Positions 1 through 8,408 of a stretch of DNA of 10,313 nt are shown in pieces. Source of the stretch: CAYUVF01 sp964448045 (GTDB lineage: Bacteria > Bacteroidota > Rhodothermia > Rhodothermales > Salinibacteraceae); contig CAYUVF010000086.1 in assembly GCA_964448045.1 (NCBI GenBank), positions 1 to 10,313 of the forward strand, written 5' to 3'. The notes beneath the pieces are model-generated. The model did not search any database. It saw only the letters and a program-made list of their open reading frames with translations, and was not told the DNA's origin. A program made the translations under genes and the position numbers. Position 1 is the stretch's first letter. Each line of letters starts with the position of its first letter.

Positions 1-1
1 T

Positions 2-262
2 TGTGATTCACTGATTGGATTGCGGGAATGCGACTGTTGCTATGTGAAGCAGCCCCAGGAGCCGTTCTTCGTCCGCAACGGCGGCACGATTCCCGTGGTC
101 GCCGACTTCAAAGACCACCTCGGCCTCGACAGCGTGCTGATGGGTTTCGGCCTCGACAGCGACGCCATTCACTCGCCCAACGAGCACTTCGGGCTCGACC
201 GGTTCCAGAACGGCATCGAAGCAATTATTCGCTTCCACGCCACGCTCGCCGAGCGCACATAG
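2..262 (+). CDS. M20-family metallopeptidase, C-terminal end (partial)
   Basis: The reading frame is open from the left edge and ends at TAG 260-262, so only the last 86 codons are here and the true start lies outside the window. Visible family features are the strand FFVRNGGTIPVVADF followed by VLMGFGLDSDAIHSPNE and a closing helix (DRFQNGIEAIIRFHATL). In M20 dipeptidases and deacylases the histidine of the HSPNE segment is a metal ligand and this stretch ends the catalytic domain. The likely role is cytoplasmic hydrolysis of a dipeptide or N-acyl amino acid; the substrate cannot be told from this end. The first 20 or so residues (cysteine-rich, RECDCCYVKQPQ) look less family-like than the rest, so a small frameshift or local divergence near the edge is possible. 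Codons end mostly in G or C, unlike the cluster genes to the right, so this looks like host chromosome. Confidence 0.82.
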   Translation, partial: CDSLIGLRECDCCYVKQPQEPFFVRNGGTIPVVADFKDHLGLDSVLMGFGLDSDAIHSPNEHFGLDRFQNGIEAIIRFHATLAERT

Positions 263-361
263 CGGAGCGGCAGGGAACTTGCGCCGGGGCCGCGCCTTTG
301 CAACGCCCGCAGGCGGCGTGAGAGGCCGTTGAGGACTGCTTTACGAGACAGATGACCACTT

Positions 362-448
362 GCCCGAGTGGCGGAATTGGCAGACGCGACGGATTCAAAA
401 TCCGTTGTCCGCGAGGACGTGGGGGTTCGAGTCCCTCCTCGGGTACCA
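362..448 (+). tRNA. tRNA-Leu (anticodon CAA), CCA encoded
   Basis: An 87-base class II tRNA. The acceptor GCCCGAG pairs with CTCGGGT; the first pair is G-U, as in some bacterial leucine tRNAs. The D-arm is GTGGCGGAATTGGCAGAC. The anticodon stem ACGGA/TCCGT encloses the loop TTCAAAA, giving anticodon CAA, which reads UUG. A long variable arm (TGTCCGCGAGGACGT), typical of leucine tRNAs, follows. The T-arm has the loop TTCGAGT. Discriminator A and CCA are encoded at 445-448. The gene looks intact. It sits between GC-rich chromosomal sequence and the lower-GC defence cluster, and tRNA 3' ends are common integration sites. I do not see a convincing promoter in the 100 bases upstream. Confidence 0.97.
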
Positions 449-453
449 GCTCA

Positions 454-498
454 AAAACGCCTCTGAGACGCCAGAAGTGGCGGTTTCAGGGGCGTTTT
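454..498. terminator. Bidirectional intrinsic terminator between tRNA-Leu and the converging operon
   Basis: AAAACGCC at 454-461 pairs with GGCGTTTT at 491-498. The stem continues imperfectly inward through TCTGAGACGCC and GGCGGTTTCAG around an AGAAGT loop. The hairpin ends in TTTT on the + strand, six bases after the encoded CCA of the tRNA. It also ends in TTTTT on the - strand, 116 bases past the stop codon of the last cluster gene. It can therefore serve both converging transcripts. Confidence 0.75.
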
Positions 499-519
499 GC
501 TCTTTGCGACTCCGCCACG

Positions 520-606
520 TGTGCGGCTCCAAGACGCACAGAATTGCACCGAAATGAAAGTCTTTGGGAAATATGTGGGAAACCGCTTTGAGTATATGTT
601 AACATA
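520..606. other. Junction spacer with a short hairpin and a 12-base palindrome
   Basis: The stretch between the terminator and the last cluster gene has no credible coding sequence. It holds a small inverted repeat, TGTGCG (520-525) with CGCACA (535-540), and a perfect 12-base palindrome TATGTTAACATA at 595-606, eight bases past the stop codon of the 530-residue gene. The sequence becomes AT-rich from about 540 onward, so the change from chromosome to acquired DNA may fall here. No function can be assigned. Confidence 0.3.
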
Positions 607-613
607 ATGAGAG

Positions 614-2206
614 TCATTTCTTTTCCGACTCCCTGAGATCTTGGCGAAGTGAACTTAATAAATCTGAGGGCACTGTGTCCCTCTCGTACTCTAGGCGGTT
701 TTTGAAGGCATCAGGATCGACTTCATACCGGCATCCGGCCTCCCCTTTTATGCGAAAATTAGCAATCTTGCGACGCCCGTCTCTGGGAGAGCCTGCATAG
801 AACATCTCCATTTCCATATTTTCGTCGCTCGGAGGTATAATTACAGTGAGTATGCAGTCCTCCCACTCCATTTCCCGGCAGATTTCAAGAGCTGCAGGTT
901 CTCTGGAAGGATCTGCCTCTGCAAGAAGATCGATGATATTTCGGGGCTCTTCTTTCGAAAATTGTTTGACGGGCCCCACTACCTCATCCTTTCGACTCAA
1001 TCGGCGAGCCGCCTCCCACGCGAGCCGATCGTCAATATCCTTTCTTCGCTGACTTACCTCCAGCCGCTTGCGACCAGTCAGCAGACCTGAAAATAGAGCG
1101 GCCGTTACCATGATTTCATCGGTCGCCCTGGTTTCTTCACGCGACCAAGACAGCAGGTTTGAGGGATCGGGACGAGACAGAACCAGAAGCAATGCCTTTA
1201 CGACATCCGATCCTCCCGGATTAAATCCACCAAAGGGTTTCCTTACCCGAATGACGTCCCGTAGACGTGAGAACTGCTCCAGAATCTCGTTCTGAACCGC
1301 GTCGTCCTGTTCTACCTCTCGAAAGCGCTGTTCAATCTCATCAATCACCTCTTCGTTATTCCAGCGCCTGTCACGAACTACGTCGAAGAGTGTATCCACC
1401 GCACTTCGAAACAGGACTGAATCTCCGTCTTTCGGGAGCTCGATGTCCTTTCGATACTCGGGGTGCAGTGGCTGACACAGCCAGACTGGCACATAAGAAC
1501 CTGTATCTTTCTGAACATCTGGTTCATCAGCATCCACGAGACTCATAAGATAATTCTCAAAACGCTCTGAGTCCCCGGCAGCTCTGAGTGCAACAAGAAC
1601 TGCACCCCCGACTCGATCTTCGACTTGAATCGCCCTCTCCCCCGGTGTCGGTAATTCGGGTAGCGAAGTAAGCCAGCGGCCTACGTCATCTGCTGTGACC
1701 GGACCGTTTCCACCAACATTCGGACTGACCTCAAGTGGAATTCCATCGGGACGAACGTTTCCCAGAGGTCGAGACAAAAAATCCTCACGATCTTCGGAAG
1801 ACAAAAAGTGGATCGATCGGAAAGCTGCTCTCGGAATTACTGCCGACGGTGCCCAGACATACGGACGAGAATCATCGAATGAGGCCTGGATCGACTCGCC
1901 CTCTGGAGTGAGTGCATCTACTCCAGCATCACCGAGGACCTGTGGATTAATCTCTACAACCACCGGAAAAGCGGTATCGGGATCCTCTCTGGTAACATCA
2001 TCGAGGATCGTATTATCAACCGGCCCGGCGAAAAGCGGTACTCTCTGAGGGGCATACTCAAGAAAATCGAGATAGTACTTCGAGAAGCCGGCCTGACCGG
2101 TAATCAGCCCACTGGACAAAATCTCCAGCAGATTGTACCGGTTGGTCACGAAAAGTAGACCCGTTTCATCTGCCTCCTCGCGTTCGAATAGAGTGCGTTC
2201 CTTCAT
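614..2206 (-). CDS. Unrecognised 530-residue protein, last gene of the DISARM-like operon
   Basis: I do not recognise this protein. It is the last gene of the operon, starting 45 bases after the stop of the SF1 helicase gene and ending in TGA 614-616. It is soluble-looking and strongly charged, with no signal peptide and no membrane segment. Residues 17-34 (LLFVTNRYNLLEILSSGL) resemble the pattern L-Y/F-hydrophobic-T-x(3)-NL-x(2)-IL-x(2)-GL that opens DarT-like and other ADP-ribosyltransferase folds, but I cannot place the catalytic Arg and Glu, so this is only a hint. The middle (about 265-320) is predicted helical and rich in Glu and Arg. Another recognisable block is SWSREETRATDEIMVTAALF (353-372). 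Two cysteines at 443 and 451 do not form a metal site. The ATG at 2204-2206 has no Shine-Dalgarno, like its neighbours. Fixed position behind drmA-drmB suggests a sensor, effector or accessory subunit; that is inference from context. Confidence 0.85.
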   Translation of the reverse strand: MKERTLFEREEADETGLLFVTNRYNLLEILSSGLITGQAGFSKYYLDFLEYAPQRVPLFAGPVDNTILDDVTREDPDTAFPVVVEINPQVLGDAGVDALTPEGESIQASFDDSRPYVWAPSAVIPRAAFRSIHFLSSEDREDFLSRPLGNVRPDGIPLEVSPNVGGNGPVTADDVGRWLTSLPELPTPGERAIQVEDRVGGAVLVALRAAGDSERFENYLMSLVDADEPDVQKDTGSYVPVWLCQPLHPEYRKDIELPKDGDSVLFRSAVDTLFDVVRDRRWNNEEVIDEIEQRFREVEQDDAVQNEILEQFSRLRDVIRVRKPFGGFNPGGSDVVKALLLVLSRPDPSNLLSWSREETRATDEIMVTAALFSGLLTGRKRLEVSQRRKDIDDRLAWEAARRLSRKDEVVGPVKQFSKEEPRNIIDLLAEADPSREPAALEICREMEWEDCILTVIIPPSDENMEMEMFYAGSPRDGRRKIANFRIKGEAGCRYEVDPDAFKNRLEYERDTVPSDLLSSLRQDLRESEKK

Positions 2207-2251
2207 CTTTTGGAACTGGTTACATGAATTAGGCTATTGCGATACAGCCGT

Positions 2252-3349
2252 CTACTCGCGCCACTCCATCAATTCGTCCGGAAAGAGATTGAGTAGCGGG
2301 GGACGCTCTGAACCTGAATAACAAACGAACAGCTCCTTACGTGCTCGCGATGTTAGCACGTAGAGCTTCATCTTGGTTGACGGATCTTGAGGATCGAGAT
2401 TAACCTGCTGAAGTTCTGGAATAAATACAACATCGAACTCCAGTCCCTTGGCGCTTGCAAAGGTCACGAGCCGAACTCCCGGTTTATCAAAGTTCACCTG
2501 AGGAGGACTTTGCCCGGCCTCTCTTCGATAATACTGAACGGGATTCTTGGTATCCCCCTCCAGCCTTCGTTGAATTCGGCGCTGGAGATTCCTGGTCTGA
2601 GTTAGTATTCCCAGATCCAGATCGGAGTAAATACTCTCGAAGTTAATTACGAAATCGACAAAGTCATCCAGTCCATCTGTTCTCTGAACAACGGGGGGGC
2701 GCCCCTCGCGATCGGGCAACTCGGGTAGCTCATCCTCCGGCCCCGTGTAGAATGCGCGGGCCACCTCTGCGATCTCACGGGTATTCCGATAATTTTTCGC
2801 AAGTGTCAGTTCATTATCGATCTGGGACTTGGTCCGAATATCATCGAGCGTCGACTGGCGCTCACTGATCCTCTGATTTTCATCTGCGAAAATTGTAACT
2901 GCACGCGACAGGTGAGGAATCACCATGTAGAAATCAGCGGGAAGGTCCTGCCCCTCATCAATAATGATATAGGGTTTAGCCTTCACAGGAGGGGGATCTG
3001 AAAGCACTCTGGTTACAATCTTCTGCCAGTCGTTGACGTAGTCTTCAATCTGGGGAGGCCTGTGGTGATACTGTGATATGTAGAAGTTCCACGTCCAGCT
3101 ATGGAAGGTAGTGACCTGACTTTGAAGATCCAGTTCATCTACCGCTGACTCTACATATTGAGAGAGAAACCTCGAGTACATCAGGATACGACAGCGCCGA
3201 TCTCGGTCGCGGTACATGTGTGCCCTGTACAGCGCCATTACCGTCTTCCCGGTCCCGGGAGGCCCCGAAACCAGATAAGATTTATCCAAGGGCAAGTTAT
3301 AGACTTTATCCTGCTCTTTGCTGAGCTCCTGATATGCTGGAAGCTTCAT
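2252..3349 (-). CDS. Compact superfamily 1 (UvrD/Rep-like) helicase of the DISARM-like operon
   Basis: A 365-residue SF1 DNA helicase with the motifs in order: a Q-motif region around Gln13; Walker A GPPGTGKT (29-36); motif II DEGQD (131-135); motif III ADENQ (155-159); motif IV KNYRNT (185-190); motif V TFASAKGLEFDVVFI (296-310); motif VI YVLTSRARKEL (330-340). All ATP-binding and hydrolysis residues appear intact. At half the length of UvrD or Rep (about 700 residues) it lacks the large 1B and 2B insertions and any fused nuclease, so it is close to a minimal two-RecA-fold motor and probably needs a partner to load on DNA. It starts four bases after the drmB stop, which implies translational coupling. 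It has no visible Shine-Dalgarno. Described DISARM classes do not carry such a gene in the core; drmD, by contrast, is an SF2 SNF2-like protein. A tract of seven C in the coding strand (2693-2699) is a possible slippage site. Confidence 0.93.
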   Translation of the reverse strand: MKLPAYQELSKEQDKVYNLPLDKSYLVSGPPGTGKTVMALYRAHMYRDRDRRCRILMYSRFLSQYVESAVDELDLQSQVTTFHSWTWNFYISQYHHRPPQIEDYVNDWQKIVTRVLSDPPPVKAKPYIIIDEGQDLPADFYMVIPHLSRAVTIFADENQRISERQSTLDDIRTKSQIDNELTLAKNYRNTREIAEVARAFYTGPEDELPELPDREGRPPVVQRTDGLDDFVDFVINFESIYSDLDLGILTQTRNLQRRIQRRLEGDTKNPVQYYRREAGQSPPQVNFDKPGVRLVTFASAKGLEFDVVFIPELQQVNLDPQDPSTKMKLYVLTSRARKELFVCYSGSERPPLLNLFPDELMEWRE

Positions 3350-3353
3350 GGGA

Positions 3354-5210
3354 TCAGCGATTATGAAGGGCTGAGTCGAGAGCGTGAGTCAGAACCTCTT
3401 CGAAGAATCCTCTGATTTGATCTGAACCGGTCAGTAGAACTCGGTCGAGGAGAAGATTCATATGCACGCAACTCGTTTCTGAAAGCAATCCGCAGGCGTG
3501 ACAGGCACCGAGATTCATTCCATCAATTCCCTGTCCTCTGCTTTCTGCACAGATGGGATCTGTGGAACACCAGCTACCTCGCTGAAGGGCTGAAAGAAAT
3601 GTGCGCGCCAGACGAGGCGGCTCACCCTGACGGGCAAGCCCACCAAGCGTACCCTCCACATCGCCGGCAGCTGTGTAAATCAACAAACCGGCCATGGTCT
3701 CTTCTTCCTCCGCAGAACGACAATAGATTCGTTCACGAAGCGAAGACGAGGCATAGCCACACTCGAAAGAAAGCTGACGAATAAGGAGATGGGCAAGGGT
3801 GTGTAACAAAACGAAGCGGGGAGTAGCCTCCGGGAGTATCGCTCCATACACACTGTCCATTCTTCGTCCTTCAAGGCGCTGAATTCGACGCTGAACCTCA
3901 GGATTATCCTCCCATACCTGCAGCCTTTCTTCGTCAAGACTGAGAAACACCCCCTCGCCAAATACCTCAATTGCGGGAAGCCAGTTCAGATCATTACCAC
4001 AGTCCGGCCGCACGAGCTTCGCATCGGACTCCTCTCCTCGCCCTCCGGGCTTGTAACGATAGAACCCTCCGAGGGCCCTTACCTCTCGCAATTTCCTTGC
4101 AACGACAACGCGGTCAATCAGCCTGTCCAGAGCAATAAGAGAATCCGCCTCAGCTCCATCGGAAAGAAAATCGACGTGCTCGGTCACAAATCGGTCGCGT
4201 TCACTCTGTTCTGCATCAGGTGTAATGAATGCATTCCACTCTCCCACCTCGAGGTCGTCGTCAGCGTTGCCGTGATCTACGGGCCGTCCTTCTCGCTCAG
4301 CCATTTCCTGCTCCGCAATCTGAAGCACCTGATCACGGGTACAGCCGACTTCCTCCGCGATCGTGTTCGCTACACTCCGTCTGACCTCTTCGTTATCACC
4401 GCTGGTGACAACGTCGAAAAATTTATGACCCGCTACCTGTCGTGACAGATCACTAAAAACGTCATGCCGAGAAAACGGCGGTATGTCAATAGCCGATCGG
4501 ATGCTCGGATAGTGAACATTAGACGCCCCCCGTTGCACAACCTGTGGGATCTGTTCGCACTCCTCGCTCTTCGTCGTACTCTGCCATGGCTGCTTACCGG
4601 AGCATCTTACCCCGGGAACTCCCTTCATCCGGTTGTTTCGCGTGATGCCGCTAAGATTCTCACTGGCTCCACAGTCGAGACACTGCACCTGCAGAGAGCG
4701 AAGTCCCCCACCCACATCTGATAGAGCGTTGAATTTCAGGTTTTTTGATCGACACTGCTTCTGATGTGGATTTTTAGCGTCAAGGTGAGCCCATCTGCTC
4801 CACGGCACGTCCATCATATGACCGTGCTCGCAGATCATAATGAATCGCACGGGTATAAGCTTCCTACCTCTACAGCGCTCACAGGTGGGAGCCTTTCCTT
4901 CTTTCTCCATCTCAGGTCTCCAGAAGTACATGCGACGGCACGAGGAGCAGAAGAGCCAGTTTGGAAAACGGAAGTACGGGAGAGCCCCCTCGGTCTTGTT
5001 GCTGAACAGCGAAGCCTTTGTGGGTGCCCTCTTCAGTTCATCCACCTTCAGATAATCAGCGAGACGTTGAGCGTCGAGCTGCTGTCCACGTCCCTTCCAG
5101 TACGAGGTATCGCACGCCACCAGCGATTCCCCCAGCACATCATAGATAGCTCCTACTCCAAAGGGAGTAATGGTCTGTGAAAGCCGAACCGTTCGTTCAA
5201 CCTGATCCAT
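3354..5210 (-). CDS. drmB: DrmB: DUF1998 zinc-rich protein of DISARM-type defence
   Basis: A 618-residue protein with the DrmB layout. The N-terminal half carries a cluster of potential zinc ligands: C88xxC91, C110xxC113, the CEHGH segment (127-131), C153, C177xxC180, C203 and C218. The C-terminal half is a full DUF1998 domain: LLHTLAHLLIRQL (468-480), CGYASSSLRERIY (484-496), LIYTAAGDVEGTLGGLARQG (510-529), CSTDPIC (548-554) and ACHACGLLSETSC (569-581). In characterised DISARM systems DrmB forms a complex with the helicase DrmA, and the pair binds DNA ends or single-stranded overhangs. The gene starts 11 bases after the drmA stop, as expected for subunits of one complex. The ATG at 5208-5210 is chosen because the protein opens with the family-like segment ERTVRLSQTITPFGVGAIYD. 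No Shine-Dalgarno is seen (the preceding bases are AT-rich). Length is normal and nothing is truncated. Confidence 0.95.
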   Translation of the reverse strand: MDQVERTVRLSQTITPFGVGAIYDVLGESLVACDTSYWKGRGQQLDAQRLADYLKVDELKRAPTKASLFSNKTEGALPYFRFPNWLFCSSCRRMYFWRPEMEKEGKAPTCERCRGRKLIPVRFIMICEHGHMMDVPWSRWAHLDAKNPHQKQCRSKNLKFNALSDVGGGLRSLQVQCLDCGASENLSGITRNNRMKGVPGVRCSGKQPWQSTTKSEECEQIPQVVQRGASNVHYPSIRSAIDIPPFSRHDVFSDLSRQVAGHKFFDVVTSGDNEEVRRSVANTIAEEVGCTRDQVLQIAEQEMAEREGRPVDHGNADDDLEVGEWNAFITPDAEQSERDRFVTEHVDFLSDGAEADSLIALDRLIDRVVVARKLREVRALGGFYRYKPGGRGEESDAKLVRPDCGNDLNWLPAIEVFGEGVFLSLDEERLQVWEDNPEVQRRIQRLEGRRMDSVYGAILPEATPRFVLLHTLAHLLIRQLSFECGYASSSLRERIYCRSAEEEETMAGLLIYTAAGDVEGTLGGLARQGEPPRLARTFLSALQRGSWCSTDPICAESRGQGIDGMNLGACHACGLLSETSCVHMNLLLDRVLLTGSDQIRGFFEEVLTHALDSALHNR

Positions 5211-5221
5211 GATTTAGATTA

Positions 5222-8200
5222 TTACTGATTTTCACCGATGACCTGGATTTCACACTGTCTGTCCACATTTCGCATGGAATGGAGAGTCGCCCACCCTTCT
5301 TCGGGCTCTCCGAAATTACGGAGGAGTGATTGACGACTGCGAGTGCCGGAGTTGTAGTACAAGCCGTTTCGGGAATCACTGGCTCGTCGATGCCACTCCC
5401 GCGCCAGATCTTGAAGTTGCCGGCGGGTACCTTCTCGTTCATCCGGTTCCATTCTGGAAACCGCCTTCCCTAAAAGGTCTATCGCCCTGTGGACTTCCGG
5501 ATCGTTTCTGTCGAAGCGACCTGCATCGTCATTCTCAGAAAGACCAATGCCATGCCTGACCATAATAACAAAAGCGGCATGAAGAGCCCGCTCACGTGAG
5601 GGCAGCGAGAAGGGAGTAACACTTGTCGGCTCCACGTTCCGATACAGCGCGGCATGGTACGGAATGAACGATTCGTAGTGGGAGCGGTCACGCGGCTTGT
5701 TGGCGGCATAGTGCATAACAACAAGCCCCGGGATGTCGCCACGCCCTACTCGACTGCTTGCCTGGATATACTGAGATGTCGTCTTCGGCTGACCGTTGAC
5801 CATCATGAGACCCAGCCTCTGAATATCAACTCCTACGGAGAACATGCTGGTGCACGCAGCAATAGACACGGAGTCTTCTTCGTCGGGACCCAGCTTGAGT
5901 CTACTGAAGCTTTCCGGGATTTCTTCATCGGAAAGATTGCTCGTGAGCTCCAGCACTTCATAGTCAGTTAGCTCCCGTGCAGTGGCCTCATCCTCTGCGA
6001 TAACTCTTATTCGAGCGGGAATGTCATCTCGTGCAAACGTAACCGTCTTTCCGAGTTCTCGAAGACTGTTGTGGTAGATTACGAGCGTCCAGTATGCATC
6101 CCTTTCAGCTTCGCTCATGGGACAGTCAATGGGAGCTTGCTGCAACCCGGCGGCCGTTCTGATCAGCGAAGTTGTGGGACGGTGATTTGATGATAGTACT
6201 CCGACATACAACCGACCCGGGGCATCATAGTCTGTCTTCGCAAAATACGAGTCATCATCACTCAGCCCCGGCGAGGGAAAAAGACGAACATCATTTCCGA
6301 ACAGACCTCTCACCTGCTCTTCGGCACTCCGTATCGTTGCCGTAGAGGCAATAACTTTGGGTTGAATCCCCTTCATCTCCATGAGGCCCTCGATAGCACT
6401 CTCGTATATTCCGGCCGTCGTCCCGAGAGGCCCAGAAAGCAGATGCAACTCATCCTGTATGATGAGAGAAGGGGGGCGAAATTGCTCAGTGCCAAAGAAA
6501 ACTCCGGCATCAGCAACCCACGCAAGTCGGGCAAATTTATCTACAGTTGCGATCAAGAATGCAGGCGGATTCCTGTAGAGGTCTGCATCCACAACCGATA
6601 CCGGAAGTCGATCGTGAAAAACACATTCCTCAGATGGACAGTACATCTCAAAGCTTCGGTTGCCAGCCCGGATGCCATATGCATCTTCGTCATCGACCCG
6701 GTACCTCGGGATTAGCTCAGTTCCGCACCATGGGCATTGTTCAAGCTGAAAAGGATTCGATGGCGATGGGTCTTCCAGAATATCTTCGTACAGTTCAGCG
6801 GCCCCGGGATGCTGTTTACCACCGGCCGAATATTTATTTGGCGACATGCTCTGACCGGCCCACAGACCAATCGTAACTGGCTCCTCTCCCATCTCCTCCT
6901 CGTTCTCCTGCCGGATAAGCTCACACGCACAGATCAATCTGGAAGACCGTTCAAACTGCTGAGACGTTAGAAGACGTAACGTGTATCGGGTAATTACGGC
7001 CGTGCCAGCCCCCGCATTGCCGTGACGCAGGCGACGGAGGAAAATCTGAATAGCGGCCACGGCGAGATATGCTTCTGTTTTTCCTCCTCCCGTGGGAAAC
7101 CATATCAGGTCGACAACATCTCGGTAATCAGAAGAGTCGTCAGCTATTGAGTCCAGCGTAAGTAACTGATAGGCGAGCTGAAACGGATACCATGTCAGAT
7201 CCGTGATCGAAGAGTAATCCGGCACCTCGATATCAAAGGAGTTTCGCTCTCGCCTCCTGTCATAAACCTTGCCGTGATACATCTGCATGAGCATTGCACG
7301 ATTTGCAAGGCGAAATGCACGCAGGACAACCGGATCCTCTTCCAGCCTTCCGATGCCCCGGCGCATTCGTCCTGCCGTTTCACTCAGACGGTCCAGAATT
7401 CGATCTCTGGCATCGGTCAGATGCCCGGGGATATCGGGATGGGCATCCGGAAGGCCTTCAATCCACTCTTCATACGCGGCCACAAAGCTTCTCAGCTCAT
7501 CACCGAGTCTATCGATCGACTGATCTGGATCTGCCAGTCGAGAAATCTCGAGGATTTCCGGATCGCCCGCAGATGTATGCGTTACAGGCTTCACCTCGTA
7601 TTCGGGCATGAGCTTCGTACACACCCGATCTACCACTCCCTCTCCCACCTTCCAGTCTGCCGCGCATCCGTGGCCAATCGCATAGGTCTTCGCATCCCGA
7701 TATATGATGCGCATCTCTTCCTCCCTCTCCGTGAGGTCAATACTTCGGGCGTCGGGATATTCCCGAATTGTGCCGTCGGGGACGCTACATGTCAACCCCA
7801 CCTGGTACAGACAGTCTTCCGGATCCGGCCTTGATTCTCCGGCATGTCTGCTGTTGAGCAACGTCACTGTAACGAGATATCCGTCTCCGAATTCCCGCCA
7901 GTGTACATTAACCTCGGCGCGTCCATTCAGCGCATCCCTCTTACTCACGGCCCCTTTCCGGTCCGAAGACGAGAACCTGTACTCCTCGGGAGAATCCCCT
8001 TCGGCAATCGGAATGCGCTTCCAGGCCCTCGTGTCATTCTCAAGTTTTTCGTAAGCAGCCCCACTGACCTCAACTTCCAGTATCTGACTGTCCGTGAAGA
8101 AGAAGGTGACCCCCATTGAGCTTGGCATCCATTGACCTGAGAGGGCAACAGGATCTTCAGATACCTCCTCTCCTATCGACCCTCCTTTTTCGTCTTCTTC

Positions 8201-8371
8201 TTCCTCTTCCAGCACCTCATCAAGTTCGGCCGCCTGCGGAAAGAGAACCCCCATTGTATATCTCTGGCTGGGAACCGTATCCGAGATGACCTCCTCCGGG
8301 CCACGCACCGGGCCAATCAGTTCAGAATCAAGATAGTTGAGAATGCGATCTCGACCTTCGAACTCACTCAT
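5222..8371 (-). CDS. drmA: DrmA: large superfamily 2 helicase of DISARM-type defence
   Basis: A 1049-residue SF2 helicase with the DrmA layout. The N-terminal 380 residues are non-catalytic and include an acidic run, DEVLEEEEEDE (51-61). The motor follows: Walker A WFPTGGGKTE (424-433); motif Ia TRYTLRLLTSQQFER (461-475); motif II DELH (640-643), within QDELHLLSGPLG; motif III STAT (676-679); motif V TSMFSVGVDIQRLG (841-854); motif VI QYIQASSRVGRGD (867-879). Between Ia and II sits a zinc ribbon with C546, C549, C578 and C583. All catalytic residues look present. In known DISARM systems DrmA with DrmB forms the DNA-engaging core complex. The start MSEFEGRDRILNYL is family-like and the ATG is at 8369-8371, without a Shine-Dalgarno. 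The gene follows a 125-base spacer after the NERD-helicase gene, so it may have its own promoter as well as read-through. The methyltransferase and drmC that usually accompany it are not in this window. Confidence 0.96.
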   Translation of the reverse strand: MSEFEGRDRILNYLDSELIGPVRGPEEVISDTVPSQRYTMGVLFPQAAELDEVLEEEEEDEKGGSIGEEVSEDPVALSGQWMPSSMGVTFFFTDSQILEVEVSGAAYEKLENDTRAWKRIPIAEGDSPEEYRFSSSDRKGAVSKRDALNGRAEVNVHWREFGDGYLVTVTLLNSRHAGESRPDPEDCLYQVGLTCSVPDGTIREYPDARSIDLTEREEEMRIIYRDAKTYAIGHGCAADWKVGEGVVDRVCTKLMPEYEVKPVTHTSAGDPEILEISRLADPDQSIDRLGDELRSFVAAYEEWIEGLPDAHPDIPGHLTDARDRILDRLSETAGRMRRGIGRLEEDPVVLRAFRLANRAMLMQMYHGKVYDRRRERNSFDIEVPDYSSITDLTWYPFQLAYQLLTLDSIADDSSDYRDVVDLIWFPTGGGKTEAYLAVAAIQIFLRRLRHGNAGAGTAVITRYTLRLLTSQQFERSSRLICACELIRQENEEEMGEEPVTIGLWAGQSMSPNKYSAGGKQHPGAAELYEDILEDPSPSNPFQLEQCPWCGTELIPRYRVDDEDAYGIRAGNRSFEMYCPSEECVFHDRLPVSVVDADLYRNPPAFLIATVDKFARLAWVADAGVFFGTEQFRPPSLIIQDELHLLSGPLGTTAGIYESAIEGLMEMKGIQPKVIASTATIRSAEEQVRGLFGNDVRLFPSPGLSDDDSYFAKTDYDAPGRLYVGVLSSNHRPTTSLIRTAAGLQQAPIDCPMSEAERDAYWTLVIYHNSLRELGKTVTFARDDIPARIRVIAEDEATARELTDYEVLELTSNLSDEEIPESFSRLKLGPDEEDSVSIAACTSMFSVGVDIQRLGLMMVNGQPKTTSQYIQASSRVGRGDIPGLVVMHYAANKPRDRSHYESFIPYHAALYRNVEPTSVTPFSLPSRERALHAAFVIMVRHGIGLSENDDAGRFDRNDPEVHRAIDLLGKAVSRMEPDEREGTRRQLQDLAREWHRRASDSRNGLYYNSGTRSRQSLLRNFGEPEEGWATLHSMRNVDRQCEIQVIGENQ

Positions 8372-8379
8372 AGGATCTG

Positions 8380-8408
8380 GTAATCGAAAGGAGTAGTAAA
8401 CTCGTCAA
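8380..8408 (-). promoter_or_regulatory. Weak candidate promoter for drmA
   Basis: On the - strand TTGACG (8403-8408, five of six bases of the -35 consensus) is followed after 17 bases by GATTAC (8380-8385), a poor -10 match. A transcript from here would begin only a few bases before the drmA ATG, making it nearly leaderless. The -35 overlaps the T-tract of the upstream hairpin. The evidence is slight. The alternative is that drmA is read only from the promoter upstream of the first gene. Confidence 0.18.

Noticed and set aside
263..330. GC-rich inverted repeats after the M20 peptidase gene as a terminator
   Set aside because: A five-pair stem (ACGCC/GGCGT) can be drawn but no T-tract follows, so I do not call it.
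352..591. Short + strand frames running across the tRNA
   Set aside because: They read through the tRNA-Leu gene and its terminator and have no protein features.
3680..3970. A 96-codon frame on the - strand within drmB
   Set aside because: It is in a different frame inside the conserved DUF1998 region of drmB and has no support of its own.
7274..7834. A 186-codon open frame on the + strand opposite drmA
   Set aside because: It lies wholly inside the drmA coding region on the other strand, is rich in Cys, His and Ile as shadow frames often are, and has no domain.
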